Shown: positions 16,346 to 25,520, counted from the stretch's first letter. The stretch: 64,000 bases of DNA from Burkholderia sp. SRS-W-2-2016 (GCF_001931485.1 NZ_MSDV01000026.1:186001-250000); one strand, 5' to 3'. A program made the numbers and translations. The notes: a model not told the origin generated them from the letters alone.

Positions 16346-18673
16346 TTAGCCGGAGAACCTGGAGCCGTGCCCGATCAGGTCAGGAAGGTCATTTGACGTG
16401 GGCAGCGTCGGCGAGGACTGCATCGACGCCACCCCCTTCTTCTGAATAGTGATGACCTTGAAGAACAGATCGGCAGGACCGCCGAGCGTGATATTGCCGC
16501 CCTTGAGCTGGATGAACGCGCCACCGCATTCGAGTACGAGCTCGTTCTTCGCGCTGACGCGGACCGTGCCATTGACGCTCGACACCGACACATCCTGATC
16601 AGCGAACAGCGACATCGCATCGCTCTGAGCCTGAATCTCGACCGGCCCTCTCGCCGCGAAAATCTTGATGCCGAGCTTCTGCGCGAACAGGGAAATCTTT
16701 TCGCCGGCCGCGACCGTGAACTGCTTGACCACACTCCAGTCGGCGCTCTTTCCTGCAACAGCCGAGATATTGTCCTTTGCTGCAAACTGCATCCCTTGCC
16801 CCGTGACGAGTGCCGCCGAGGCCGGCGTGCTCATCAGCAGCCCAGGCTCTTTCAGTCCGTCGAGATCGCTTCTGACCTGCTGCTGCGCATCGGTATCGGC
16901 AGGTTCCGCCTTCGCGCTGCTCGCCGACGCCGCCAGCGCCTTCGCGGTGGCCAACGCACTTTCCAACTGTGCGATCGTCTCCTGCATATCGAGCTGTTTG
17001 CCGCTCGCGGCCGGGCGATCGTACGCCGTCAGGTGAAGCCCCTTGCCTGCGCGGCTAACTCCATAGCCCGAGGTCCGAAGCTCATAACCTTCCCCGCGGT
17101 AATCCAGCTTGTTGTCAACCAGATACCCAAGATTAAGCTGCGACTTCCCCGAATGCTCGGTACTCAGCTTGATCCCTTCCTGCCCTTCCCAGTCCTCCAT
17201 CCGCAGCTTGTTATTCTTCTGCGTACGGATCATGTTGCGCGACAGCCAGCGACGATCGTTGGCGATCAGATCACGAGCCTGGGAATGATGATGGAATGCA
17301 GTAATCTCCGGCTTATCCGGATCCCCATCCCGGAACGAAATCACCGCTTCGTCGTTATCCAGCGCGACGAAATGCATCCCGGTCTGCAACTTCCCGGCAA
17401 ACGGTTTCGCCAGCCGCAACGGCACACTTTCCCCGCCCTTCGGCCACTCCGCAAAATCCACATCGAAGCGAACCACGTAATACCCGACCGAATTCAGGTA
17501 CCCATACGTGTACTTATCCGGACTGCAAATCCGCGCCGACAATGTGCCCGCGATTTTCGGCCAGGTGTCCGGCTTCAGTTCAAGCCGAAAGCGCCGGTCG
17601 GCCGGAATAGCCTTGTAAGTGTTGGTATAGGACGTGTCGCGCGCACCGCTATGCGTGACCTCAACGATCACCTGCCCCTTGAGCGCATCGGGCAGCACGA
17701 CGTCCGTCTCGAGCACGCGCGCACATTGCAGCGCGAGCACGGTGCTCTCGCCCTCATACACGACCTGACGAGCAAGCGCCGCCTCGTGGCGCAATTGCGC
17801 TTCCCACTTCGCGCCTTCCTGGTCGAGGTGATGAGTACCGTAAATGTACGGCTGACCATACGTGGTCGGATCGTCCGGCGCGACATTGGCCTCATCGCGA
17901 AAACGCTCCCACGCGCTTTCGGGGTTATAGTCCGCGACCACGAACGACTGCGGCACCGTCTCGGTATGCGTGACGATCGACGTAACCGCTTCCACCCCAC
18001 CCGCCTCGAGCCCCGCCGCTTCGCGGTACGGCACGATTAACCGGGGGTCATAGATGTAATGATCGATATCGTCGCCAAACACGACCTGATCGCCGTATTC
18101 AGACTCGACAATATAGAAGTAGATACCCGACTTCTGCATGAGCATTTGCAGATAGGCCAGATCATCGATTCTGTACTGGAAACGAAACAGGTGCTTTGAA
18201 TACTGTTTTCGCAGACAGAAAGAAAACTGATGCTCACGCAGACCATGACGTCGCAATATCGATGCGATGATCTCCGGCGTCGTCTGATGCTGATAGATCC
18301 GCGTATTGTCGACCGCGGCCAGTCGTCCTATATGGGACTTCAGAACAATCTGATATTTCTTGAAATCCTTCGTGGTCTGTATTGTCGAAAAGCGCTCGAT
18401 ATATCCGGAAAATGTTTTCGGAATGTTATCGTCCGACACGATTCTGAAGACCGCGTCGCGACTCAGATAGTCGGCGCGCGCAAGCTGCCCCGGGTGGGTC
18501 ACCACGATGCGCACAACGTTCGGTTCGCCCATTTTCTCGGACGCGTCAAACGACACGACCGATAGCTGCGCCGCACTGTCAGTACCCGGCACATCCAGGA
18601 AATACGCCTGCCGTCCGGATATTCCCGCGATATCCGCTACCAACCTGCCTGCTTCGCTATACATGCCTGCCAT
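16346..18673 (-). CDS. tssI: T6SS spike protein VgrG (TssI)
   Basis: The 775-residue protein has the VgrG layout: a gp27-like domain (through about residue 400; includes FRFQYRIDDLAYLQMLMQKS), a gp5-like OB region (FRDGDPDKPEI, then the RTQKNNKLRMEDWEGQEGI block), and a C-terminal DUF2345-type needle (GEKISLFAQKLGIKIFAARG through GAFIQLKGGNITL). A short Ala-rich helical segment (MQETIAQLESALATAKALAA) precedes DUF2345. No extra effector domain is fused. It trimerises at the tip of the Hcp tube and would carry the adjacent effector. It is the first gene of the minus arm, divergent from tssC. Confidence 0.95.
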   Translation of the reverse strand: MAGMYSEAGRLVADIAGISGRQAYFLDVPGTDSAAQLSVVSFDASEKMGEPNVVRIVVTHPGQLARADYLSRDAVFRIVSDDNIPKTFSGYIERFSTIQTTKDFKKYQIVLKSHIGRLAAVDNTRIYQHQTTPEIIASILRRHGLREHQFSFCLRKQYSKHLFRFQYRIDDLAYLQMLMQKSGIYFYIVESEYGDQVVFGDDIDHYIYDPRLIVPYREAAGLEAGGVEAVTSIVTHTETVPQSFVVADYNPESAWERFRDEANVAPDDPTTYGQPYIYGTHHLDQEGAKWEAQLRHEAALARQVVYEGESTVLALQCARVLETDVVLPDALKGQVIVEVTHSGARDTSYTNTYKAIPADRRFRLELKPDTWPKIAGTLSARICSPDKYTYGYLNSVGYYVVRFDVDFAEWPKGGESVPLRLAKPFAGKLQTGMHFVALDNDEAVISFRDGDPDKPEITAFHHHSQARDLIANDRRWLSRNMIRTQKNNKLRMEDWEGQEGIKLSTEHSGKSQLNLGYLVDNKLDYRGEGYELRTSGYGVSRAGKGLHLTAYDRPAASGKQLDMQETIAQLESALATAKALAASASSAKAEPADTDAQQQVRSDLDGLKEPGLLMSTPASAALVTGQGMQFAAKDNISAVAGKSADWSVVKQFTVAAGEKISLFAQKLGIKIFAARGPVEIQAQSDAMSLFADQDVSVSSVNGTVRVSAKNELVLECGGAFIQLKGGNITLGGPADLFFKVITIQKKGVASMQSSPTLPTSNDLPDLIGHGSRFSG

Positions 18674-18935
18674 ATCCGCTTATTCCTCACCTGATCAGCA
18701 GCGCTTCAAAACTGCTATGCATGAAATAGGACTGCGCAACCAATGGGTTTTTAGGGTAGCCACATTACTCGTCTTCAATCTCACATGGAAGTATCGTCAG
18801 CATCAAAAAATCAGGCTTTGTTGTTTTTAATCAGGCAATGACAATTGTTCACTTTAAAAGCTGTTTTTGAGATGAATTGCGTGTTAAACATCACGGGTTA
18901 ATCGTTAAGCGCCGAATTAGATCTGGCACTGAACA
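18674..18935. promoter_or_regulatory. Divergent promoter region between vgrG and tssC
   Basis: This 262-bp region is notably AT-rich compared with its flanks and must hold the promoters of both T6SS arms. I see no convincing paired -35/-10 or a complete sigma-54 site. Confidence 0.5.
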
Positions 18936-20339
18936 ATGAGCGCAAGCCTCCGGAAACCGACTCAGATAGATGTTAAAGATTTAGAGATCATGGCATCGAA
19001 CGAGTACGAACAAATACTCAAACGTAATGAGAATGCGCGCATAAATGCATTGCGCATCGATCACGCGTTAGCGACGATCGACCTGTTACTCGGCAGGCAA
19101 ATCGACGCGATTCTTCATCATCCCGCTTTCCAGACGCTCGAATCCGCCTGGCGCGGTCTGCAATTCCTGGTCGACCGGACCGAGTTCCGCCGCAATGTGC
19201 TGATCGAGGTACTCGACCTCCCGAAAGAAACCTTGCGCCGGGACTTCGAGGATGCGCCCGATCTCACCCAAAGCGGCCTGTTCCTCCAGACGTACACGCA
19301 GGAATACGACACGCCGGGCGCGTACCCGATTGCCGCAATCATCGCGAACTACGAATTCGACGCGAGCGCGCCCGACATTGCGTTGCTACGCAATCTGTCA
19401 AAGGTGGCGGCCGCCGCGCACATGCCATTTATCGGCGCGGTCTCGCCGGCCTTTTTCGGCAAAACCTCAATGGAGGAAGTCTCTGCGATACGCGATCTGC
19501 CCGGCCATTTCGAGCGCGCCACGTACCTCAAATGGAAGGCATTTCGTGAAACGGAAGATGCGCGCTATGTCGGGCTCACGCTGCCGCGGTTTCTGGCACG
19601 CCAGCCGTACGGACCCGACATCAATCCCGTGCGTGCTTTCAACTACACCGAAGATGTCCGCAGCAGCGGGCGTAGCGCGTTCGTCTGGGCGAACGCGGCG
19701 TTCGTCTTTGCCGTGAATCTGGTGAGAAGTTTCGTGCGCAATGGCTGGTGCCTGCAGATACGCGGTCCGCAGGCCGGCGGCGTAATACCCGACCTGCCGG
19801 TCCATCTTTACGATCTCGATACCGGCCATCTCGGCAAGATCGCCTCCGACGCGCTGATTCCCGAAACCCGCGAATTCGAATTCGCAGAGCAGGGTCTGAT
19901 TGCGCTGTCGTACACCAGCAATCACGACTACGCGTGCTTCTATTCCGCGCATTCGACGCAGAAGCCTGCGCTCTATGACACACGCGACGCGGCAGCCAAC
20001 AGCCGCATCAATGCGCGCCTGCCGTACATCTTTCTGCTGTCGCGGATCGCGCACTACCTGAAGATGATCCAGCGCGAGAACATCGGCACCACGAAGGATC
20101 GTAGGCTACTCGAACTGGAGCTAAACACGTGGATCAAGGGCCTCGTCACGGTCATGACAACACCGGGTGACGACCTGCAAACCTCGCACCCGCTGCGTGA
20201 AGCGCGCGTCGTCGTAGAAGACATTGAAGACAATCCGGGCTTCTTCCGGATTGCGCTCTTCATCGTTCCGCACTTCCAGATCGAGGGCATGGACGTGAGT
20301 CTGTCGCTGCTGTCGCAGATGCCGAAGGCCAAGCGTTGA
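18936..20339 (+). CDS. tssC: T6SS large sheath subunit TssC
   Basis: The 467-residue protein matches TssC (VipB/EvpB): IDAILHHPAFQTLESAWRGL near residue 60, PIAAIIANYEF, and the C-terminal ARVVVEDIEDNPGFFRIALF and IVPHFQIEGMDVSLSL. TssC with TssB builds the contractile sheath. It is somewhat shorter than most TssC at the N-terminus; an internal Met at residue 19 (18990) is a possible start, as neither has a strong ribosome site. Remarkably no tssB lies upstream, and hcp is also absent. It is the first gene of the plus arm (C-K-L-E-PAAR). Confidence 0.93.
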   Translation: MSASLRKPTQIDVKDLEIMASNEYEQILKRNENARINALRIDHALATIDLLLGRQIDAILHHPAFQTLESAWRGLQFLVDRTEFRRNVLIEVLDLPKETLRRDFEDAPDLTQSGLFLQTYTQEYDTPGAYPIAAIIANYEFDASAPDIALLRNLSKVAAAAHMPFIGAVSPAFFGKTSMEEVSAIRDLPGHFERATYLKWKAFRETEDARYVGLTLPRFLARQPYGPDINPVRAFNYTEDVRSSGRSAFVWANAAFVFAVNLVRSFVRNGWCLQIRGPQAGGVIPDLPVHLYDLDTGHLGKIASDALIPETREFEFAEQGLIALSYTSNHDYACFYSAHSTQKPALYDTRDAAANSRINARLPYIFLLSRIAHYLKMIQRENIGTTKDRRLLELELNTWIKGLVTVMTTPGDDLQTSHPLREARVVVEDIEDNPGFFRIALFIVPHFQIEGMDVSLSLLSQMPKAKR

Positions 20340-20382
20340 ACCTCGCCCACTCTCCCCACCAGAATCAAGACCACCATCAACG

Positions 20383-21729
20383 ATGAAAATAACGAAACCT
20401 CTGTGGGCGCGCGGCATTTTCATGACGCCCCAGCACTTCCAGCAGCAGGCGCTATGGGAGCAGTTCGCCAATGAGCAGATCGCCCGTATCGCGAGTCCCG
20501 ATGCGTGGGGGCTGATCGGTGTAGCACTGGACACGCAGGCGCTCGCGGTCGACCGCTTGCAGTTCGCGAAGCTGACCGCGCGTCTGCGCGACGGCACGTT
20601 TATCGATAGTGAAACCGCCGACTGGCTGCCCGCTGCGCGCAATCTGTCGGATGTGCCGGCGCACGTCGACGCGGTGACGGTGCTTGCCGGCGTCGCGTTG
20701 ATCGATGCGCAGGGCGGCAACTGCGTCGAGCCTGGCGAGAAGCCGGCGCGGCCGCGGCGCGTGACGCGCGAATTCGTCCATGTCGTCGACCTCAACGGCG
20801 AGGACAAGGAAGAGATCAGCGTCGAGCGTCAGGTCGTCGCGCTGCTGTTCGACTTCGAGAAACCGGACGACTTCATTACATGCCCCGTCGCGCGTCTCGT
20901 GCGGACGCAACAGGGCCGCTTCGACGTGGATGAAACGTTCGTGCCGCCGTGCCTCTTCCTGTCGGCCAGCACGCGGCTCACGCAACGCTTGCGGCGCCTG
21001 TCGGATATCCTGGCCGCAAAAAGTACGAGTCTCGCGGTGCGCCGCAAGGAGCGTTCGGACCAGATCGCGGACTTCGCGGTGTCCGACGTCGCGCTTTTCT
21101 GGCTGCTGCATTCGGTCAACAGCACGTGGCCCGAACTCGCGCGGCTCGCGCAGGCGCCCGATCAGCATCCCGAGCGCCTGTACGCTGTACTCGCGCGTCT
21201 CGCGGGATCGCTTCTCACGTTCTCGACCACGGAAACACTGCAGGCGATCCCCGCCTACGACCACCATGCGCCGGAGCCCGTGTTCGTTGAACTGGAAGAG
21301 CTGATCCGCGCGCTACTGGATGCGGTCATTCCTTCGCGGGTCGTCCCGATTGCGCTCGAACGCCTGCGTACCTCGATGTGGCGCGGCCAGATCAACGAGG
21401 AGCGGCTTACCGAAGACGTCGACTACTACCTGTCGGTGCGCGCGGCGATGCCGGCCCATGCGCTGCTCGAACAGATTCCGGCGCTGTGCAAGATGGGCGC
21501 GCCCGACGAGGTCGAGCAGGTCGTCAATTCCGCGCTGGCCGGCATTGCGCTGCGTCCGGTGTCGCGTCTGCCGGCCGCGATTCCGGTGCGCATCGAAAAC
21601 CAGTACTTTGCGGTCGATAGCACCGATCCCGCGTTCGCCCGGATGATCGCGGCGCGCGCCTGCCAGATCTATGTACCCGGGTCGATTCCTGAAGCCGAGC
21701 TCGAACTTTACGCGGTGCTGCCGTCATGA
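20383..21729 (+). CDS. tssK: T6SS baseplate subunit TssK
   Basis: The 448-residue protein opens with KPLWARGIFMTPQHFQQQAL, the standard TssK (VasE/ImpJ) start, and ends in the C-terminal region with NQYFAVDSTDPAF. TssK is the trimeric adaptor that links the baseplate to TssL and TssM in the cytoplasm. It is 43 bp after tssC, and its stop overlaps the tssL start (ATGA). Confidence 0.95.
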   Translation: MKITKPLWARGIFMTPQHFQQQALWEQFANEQIARIASPDAWGLIGVALDTQALAVDRLQFAKLTARLRDGTFIDSETADWLPAARNLSDVPAHVDAVTVLAGVALIDAQGGNCVEPGEKPARPRRVTREFVHVVDLNGEDKEEISVERQVVALLFDFEKPDDFITCPVARLVRTQQGRFDVDETFVPPCLFLSASTRLTQRLRRLSDILAAKSTSLAVRRKERSDQIADFAVSDVALFWLLHSVNSTWPELARLAQAPDQHPERLYAVLARLAGSLLTFSTTETLQAIPAYDHHAPEPVFVELEELIRALLDAVIPSRVVPIALERLRTSMWRGQINEERLTEDVDYYLSVRAAMPAHALLEQIPALCKMGAPDEVEQVVNSALAGIALRPVSRLPAAIPVRIENQYFAVDSTDPAFARMIAARACQIYVPGSIPEAELELYAVLPS

Positions 21730-22403
21730 AATTCGCCACCGCACAAACAGCGCCCGACCTATTGCCTGTCGCGCTGCGCGACACCGCGCGCACCGTCGTC
21801 GAACTTCGCAGTGGGAATCCGCCCTCGCTCGATCTCCTGCGCCAGGACTCCGACGCGCAGATTGCCGCGCTGCGCGAGGAATTGCAGCGGCGTGGCCATC
21901 CACCCGACGTGATCGACGATGCGCTCTATGCACATTGCGCGCTGATCGATGAAGCGGCGCTCAATGGACTCGACGGCGCGGCCCGCGACGCATGGGAGCG
22001 CGAGCCGCTGCAACTGCGCACGTCCGGCCGCAACGATGCGGGCGAAGAACTGTTCCGGCGGATCGATCAGCGCCTGCGCGAAGCGACGCCCGTGCTGCCG
22101 CTGCTGGCGATCTTCGGCGCCGTACTCGCACTCGGGTTCAAGGGGCGTTATGCAGTGGACGAAACCGGCGCCCGTACGAAACTCATCAGTTCAATTAACG
22201 AACGTCTCTCGCGCGCGTCGGGCGCCAGGTTGGAAGGCAATTCACCCGACTGGTCCAAGCCGCTCGTAGTGAACCCGTCGCGCCGTCGCCGGCGGCCGCT
22301 GTCGCCTCTCGCGTGGGTTCTCCTCGCCGCTCTCGCCGCGGGTCTGGTCTGGCTCGCTATCGACCGGTGGTTGCTGTCGTCGATTGCCGGAATGACGCAT
22401 TAG
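21726..22403 (+). CDS. tssL: T6SS inner-membrane protein TssL (DotU family, short form)
   Basis: The 225-residue protein has the DotU-like cytoplasmic domain, including ALYAHCALIDEAALNG, AWEREPLQLRTSGRNDAGEE, and LPLLAIFGAVLALGFKGRYA. A single C-terminal membrane segment follows near residues 198-215 (WVLLAALAAGLVWLAI), with only about ten periplasmic residues and no peptidoglycan-binding extension. TssL partners TssM and docks TssK. The ATG overlaps the tssK stop codon. Confidence 0.95.
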   Translation: MKFATAQTAPDLLPVALRDTARTVVELRSGNPPSLDLLRQDSDAQIAALREELQRRGHPPDVIDDALYAHCALIDEAALNGLDGAARDAWEREPLQLRTSGRNDAGEELFRRIDQRLREATPVLPLLAIFGAVLALGFKGRYAVDETGARTKLISSINERLSRASGARLEGNSPDWSKPLVVNPSRRRRRPLSPLAWVLLAALAAGLVWLAIDRWLLSSIAGMTH

Positions 22404-22410
22404 GACACGC

Positions 22411-22842
22411 ATGCGTACAGGACCAGGACTATTCGAACGGATTACCGGCCATTTCGCCGACGGCTCGACCGTCAGCGATTTCACGCCGGAGGACCAGACG
22501 TTCCTTTCGGTGCGGGACAACATCGAACGCATTCTGAACAGCCGGCGTCGCTCGCTCGCGCACCTGCCGGACTTCGGGCTCGACGATCTGTCGGAGATCT
22601 ACCGGCACCTGCCCTCGTCAACGCACAGGCTGCGCAATGCGATCGAGTCGACCTTGCTCAAGTATGAGCCGCGCCTGAAGGCGGTCGAGATCGAAGTGCA
22701 CACGCCGGAGCCAGGCATGATGGTCAGTTTCACGATGGCCTGCCATCTGCATCAGGAGGGACTCGTGCGCTTCGACACGGTGTTCACGCCCGACGGCAAG
22801 ACCCGTCTGAAAATGCTGCAGGCTGCACTGGACCGGTATTGA
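22411..22842 (+). CDS. tssE: T6SS baseplate subunit TssE (gp25-like)
   Basis: The 143-residue protein has the gp25-like fold pattern: LFERITGHF at the start, VRDNIERILNSRRRSLAHLP, DFGLDDLSEIY, and a C-terminal KAVEIEVHTPEPG strand region. TssE joins the baseplate wedge and the sheath start. It follows tssL by 7 bp with AGGACA upstream. A strong RNA hairpin begins just after its stop codon. Confidence 0.93.
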   Translation: MRTGPGLFERITGHFADGSTVSDFTPEDQTFLSVRDNIERILNSRRRSLAHLPDFGLDDLSEIYRHLPSSTHRLRNAIESTLLKYEPRLKAVEIEVHTPEPGMMVSFTMACHLHQEGLVRFDTVFTPDGKTRLKMLQAALDRY

Positions 22843-22843
22843 T

Positions 22844-22869
22844 GCAATAAGCCGCTCGCGGCTTATTGC
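22844..22869 (+). other. Intercistronic hairpin between tssE and the PAAR gene
   Basis: GCAATAAGCCG and CGGCTTATTGC form a perfect 11-bp stem with a CTCG loop, starting two bases after the tssE stop. There is no T-run, so it is more likely an mRNA stability or processing element, or a partial attenuator, than a full terminator. Confidence 0.6.
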
Positions 22870-22900
22870 GGTTTGCGGCTTCAATTCGAGAGGAAAACGC

Positions 22901-23179
22901 ATGGCAACGATGCTGGCAGTCAAAGGCAACCGGACGACGACCGGCGGTGAAGTACTCGAAGGCGATGAGGACTTTGCGGACGAAAATGGCGCGCTCGCGA
23001 AAGATGGCGGACTCGCATCGTGCGGGCGTTGTGGGCGCAATGGACCCATGCTCGGTACTGCGAAGGGCTGGGGGCTGACCGGTGGCACGGCCGCGGTGAA
23101 GGACAACGATATCGTCGCGTGTCAGTGCCCGCGCGGAACGAATCGCGTGATCGCGCGTTCCGAGTACTACGACGAATAG
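22901..23179 (+). CDS. PAAR-domain spike-tip protein
   Basis: The 92-residue protein is a stand-alone PAAR domain: glycine-rich short repeats, paired CGRCG near residue 45, and CQCPRG near residue 75 as likely metal ligands with nearby His/Cys positions. PAAR proteins sharpen the VgrG tip and can recruit effectors. GAGGAAAA lies just upstream of the ATG. It is the last gene of the plus arm and is followed by a terminator. Confidence 0.85.
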   Translation: MATMLAVKGNRTTTGGEVLEGDEDFADENGALAKDGGLASCGRCGRNGPMLGTAKGWGLTGGTAAVKDNDIVACQCPRGTNRVIARSEYYDE

Positions 23180-23237
23180 GCCGGTCAAGCGTCGAATTCC
23201 GGTAGCGGCTCGATCGACGCGTCGTCACTTGCAAAAC

Positions 23238-23269
23238 AACGGCGGCCGGAACAATCCGGCCGCCGTTTT
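23238..23269 (+). terminator. Rho-independent terminator of the T6SS plus arm
   Basis: A 12-bp perfect GC-rich stem (AACGGCGGCCGG / CCGGCCGCCGTT) with an AACAAT loop ends in TTTT. It lies 59 bp after the PAAR stop. An A-run on the other side means it could also serve the convergent SDR gene. Confidence 0.85.
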
Positions 23270-23309
23270 GCGTTCCAGCGATACCACTACAGGCATCGCC
23301 TGATCACTG

Positions 23310-24167
23310 CTACTCAGCAAAATCAGTCGACGCCGACAACTCCCGCCACTCGTCCATCTCCTGCGTCACCGCATCATTTTTTGCCGCAATCGCCGCCAAC
23401 GTATCCGTACCGAGCGGCAACCGCAACGGCGGCTCGGCCGCATCGACCAACGCGATCATCGCGACCGCGAGCTTCGCCGGGTCGCCCGGCTGGTTGTGAT
23501 TCATCTGCACCGCCTTACGGCGCACCGCACCCGACGTATCGTCGTAATCGCCGATCACATGCGGCGCGACCACCAGCGAAGACGCATCGAGAAAGTCAGT
23601 GCGGAAATAACCCGGCTCGACCACGGTCGCGTGAATACCGAGCGGTTTCAACTCCGCGTACAGCGCCTCCGTGATCCCTTCGACCGCGAACTTCGTCGAC
23701 GAATACACGCCGAATCCCGCCGCGGCCCGATAACCGCCAACCGACGAAATATTGATCACGTGGCCCGAGCGATTCACGCGCAGCGTCGGCAGCACCGCGC
23801 GCGTGACGTTCAGTAATCCGAACACGTTGGTGTCGTACATCCGGCGCACGTCCTTGTCGGCGGATTCCTCCACCGCGCCGAGCAGGCCGAAGCCGGCGTT
23901 GTTGACCAGCACGTCGATCCGGCCGAATTTGTCGAGCGCCGCCCGCACCGCAGCATGCGCCTGCGCCTCGTCGGTCACGTCCAGCGCGACCGGCAGCAAC
24001 GCGTCCGACGTGCCAAGACGCTCGACGATCGCCGCCACGTTACGGCCGGCGGCCACCACCGCGTTGCCGTCCGCGAGCGCCGCTTCGGCAATCAGCGCGC
24101 CGATCCCGCGCGACGCGCCGGTGATCAGCCAGACGCGTTTGAAACCGCCGTGTTGAACCTGAGCCAT
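23310..24167 (-). CDS. Short-chain dehydrogenase/reductase
   Basis: The 285-residue protein is a classical SDR: NAD(P)-binding TGASRGIG near residue 16, NNAG near residue 90, catalytic Ser in NISSVGG, and YSSTK. An Asn is in place after the NNAG strand, and the PGYFRTDF stretch follows the active site, as in oxidoreductases of this type. Substrate cannot be read from sequence. It is divergent from a LysR regulator gene with a shared 119-bp promoter region, so the LysR protein probably controls it. Confidence 0.88.
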   Translation of the reverse strand: MAQVQHGGFKRVWLITGASRGIGALIAEAALADGNAVVAAGRNVAAIVERLGTSDALLPVALDVTDEAQAHAAVRAALDKFGRIDVLVNNAGFGLLGAVEESADKDVRRMYDTNVFGLLNVTRAVLPTLRVNRSGHVINISSVGGYRAAAGFGVYSSTKFAVEGITEALYAELKPLGIHATVVEPGYFRTDFLDASSLVVAPHVIGDYDDTSGAVRRKAVQMNHNQPGDPAKLAVAMIALVDAAEPPLRLPLGTDTLAAIAAKNDAVTQEMDEWRELSASTDFAE

Positions 24168-24229
24168 GATGTTTCTCCTACGTATGTGTGATGAAGTGAG
24201 GCAATCGTAGGCGCGTCGATTGACACAAA

Positions 24230-24247
24230 CTAGCCGTCGCTTGCTAG
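24230..24247. promoter_or_regulatory. Inverted repeat in the SDR-lysR promoter region
   Basis: CTAGC and GCTAG are exact inverted arms 8 bases apart, just after a TTGACA box (24220-24225). The position between divergent genes suggests a LysR-type operator; the dyad is consistent, but the standard T-N11-A spacing is not exact. Confidence 0.4.
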
Positions 24248-24286
24248 AGTGATAATCAACTTTTATTTGCGAATCCGGAGGCCGGC

Positions 24287-25279
24287 GTGAACGAAGTTCG
24301 GGCGATCACCATTTTCGTGCGCGCGGCGGCGCTCGGCAGCCTGCGCGGCGCGGCGGTCGATCAGGGGATCTCGCCGCAGGCCGCGAGCCATGCGGTGATG
24401 CAGTTGGAAAAGGAACTCGGCGTGCGCCTCTTTCACCGCACCACCCGCAAGCTGAGCCTGACCGAAGAGGGGCAACGTCTGTTCGACAGCGTGAAGCCGG
24501 CGCTCGCCACACTGTCGTCCGCGCTCGACGACGCCCGCCGCTCGAAACAGGAAGTGGCCGGCATGCTGCGCGTAAGCGCACCGCGCGCGCTCGGGCTGCC
24601 GGTGCTGTGGGCGCATTTCGAGGCTTTCCAGAAGCACTATCCGAACGTGCAACTCGAAGTGCAATTCGACGACCAGTTCACGGATCTCGTCACCGAGCGG
24701 GCCGACGTCGGCTTTCGCGGCGGACCGCCGCCGTCGGGCGGCGCGATCGCGCGCCGGCTGGTGCCGATTCAACTGATCGTCTGCGCGGCGCCGGACTATC
24801 TCGCGCGCAACGGCACGCCGCGCACCATCGACGAACTCGCGCAGCATCGCTGCACCGGCTATCGGCGCGCGAACACCGGCAAGCTCGCGCAGTGGCAGTT
24901 CCGGATCGGCGACGAGATCGTCTATCGCGACGTGCCTGCCGCGATCTGCGTGAACGATACGGAGATGGAAACGCAGGCGGTGCTGTCGGGACTCGGCATC
25001 GGGCAGCTCGGCAGCTTCAATGCCGCGCCGCATATCCGAAGCGGCCGGCTCGTGCCGCTACTGACCGGGCATGTCACCGAACACGGAATGATCTACATCT
25101 ACTACCGGCATCGCACCGAGCAGTCGCTGCGCGTGAGGACGTTCATCGACTTCATGGTCGAACGGATGCTGGACAACCGCGACTATTTTCTCGATCCGTC
25201 CGAACTGCGGGCCGCGCAAACGCCGGCGAAAAAGCGCAGCCGCGTCAAACGGCCGACGGATGGCGCGCCAGCGGCGTGA
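24287..25279 (+). CDS. LysR-family transcriptional regulator
   Basis: The 330-residue protein starts with GTG, six bases after a GGAGG ribosome site. The N-terminal winged helix-turn-helix reads ITIFVRAAALGSLRGAAVDQ, then the recognition helix SPQAASHAVMQLEKELGVRL and FHRTTRKLSLTEEG. The remainder is a periplasmic-binding-like effector domain, and the last 40 residues are Lys/Arg-rich. It is divergent from the SDR gene. Its 3' end overlaps the convergent muconolactone-isomerase-like gene by 35 bp. Confidence 0.93.
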   Translation: MNEVRAITIFVRAAALGSLRGAAVDQGISPQAASHAVMQLEKELGVRLFHRTTRKLSLTEEGQRLFDSVKPALATLSSALDDARRSKQEVAGMLRVSAPRALGLPVLWAHFEAFQKHYPNVQLEVQFDDQFTDLVTERADVGFRGGPPPSGGAIARRLVPIQLIVCAAPDYLARNGTPRTIDELAQHRCTGYRRANTGKLAQWQFRIGDEIVYRDVPAAICVNDTEMETQAVLSGLGIGQLGSFNAAPHIRSGRLVPLLTGHVTEHGMIYIYYRHRTEQSLRVRTFIDFMVERMLDNRDYFLDPSELRAAQTPAKKRSRVKRPTDGAPAA

Positions 25280-25520
25280 CCACGATCGACATATACGGAA
25301 ACAGCGGCAGCGACGACAGCAACTGATGCAGCTCGTCGTGGCTATCCACGTCGAACACGCTGATATTCGCGTACTGACCGACCACCCGCCACAGATGCGG
25401 CCACTTGCCGGTCTTCTGGATCTCGATCGCGCGCGCCCGCTCGGCCGTCTTGATCGCCTCGACGGTGACCGCGTCGAGCGTGTCGGGAATCCTGATTTGC
25501 ATCGCCACGCAATACAGCAT
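25245..25520 (-). CDS. Muconolactone delta-isomerase-like protein
   Basis: The start at 25520 gives a 91-residue protein (MLYCVAMQIRIP) of muconolactone isomerase (CatC) size; the frame extends to 25568 but the added residues look non-coding. The family pattern is visible: MQIRIPDTLDA at the start, then the ERARAIEIQKTGKWPHLWRV block and LHQLLSSLPLFPYMSIVVTP. In CatC this fold isomerises muconolactone in the beta-ketoadipate pathway, but no catA or catB is nearby, so the substrate may be another unsaturated lactone. It is probably the last gene of the IclR-linked catabolic unit and overlaps lysR tail-to-tail. Confidence 0.75.
   Translation of the reverse strand: MLYCVAMQIRIPDTLDAVTVEAIKTAERARAIEIQKTGKWPHLWRVVGQYANISVFDVDSHDELHQLLSSLPLFPYMSIVVTPLARHPSAV

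Noticed and set aside
18920..18940. A TGGCAC resembling a sigma-54 -24 element upstream of tssC.
   Set aside because: No GC-containing -12 element at the proper distance, and it lies too close to the start codon.
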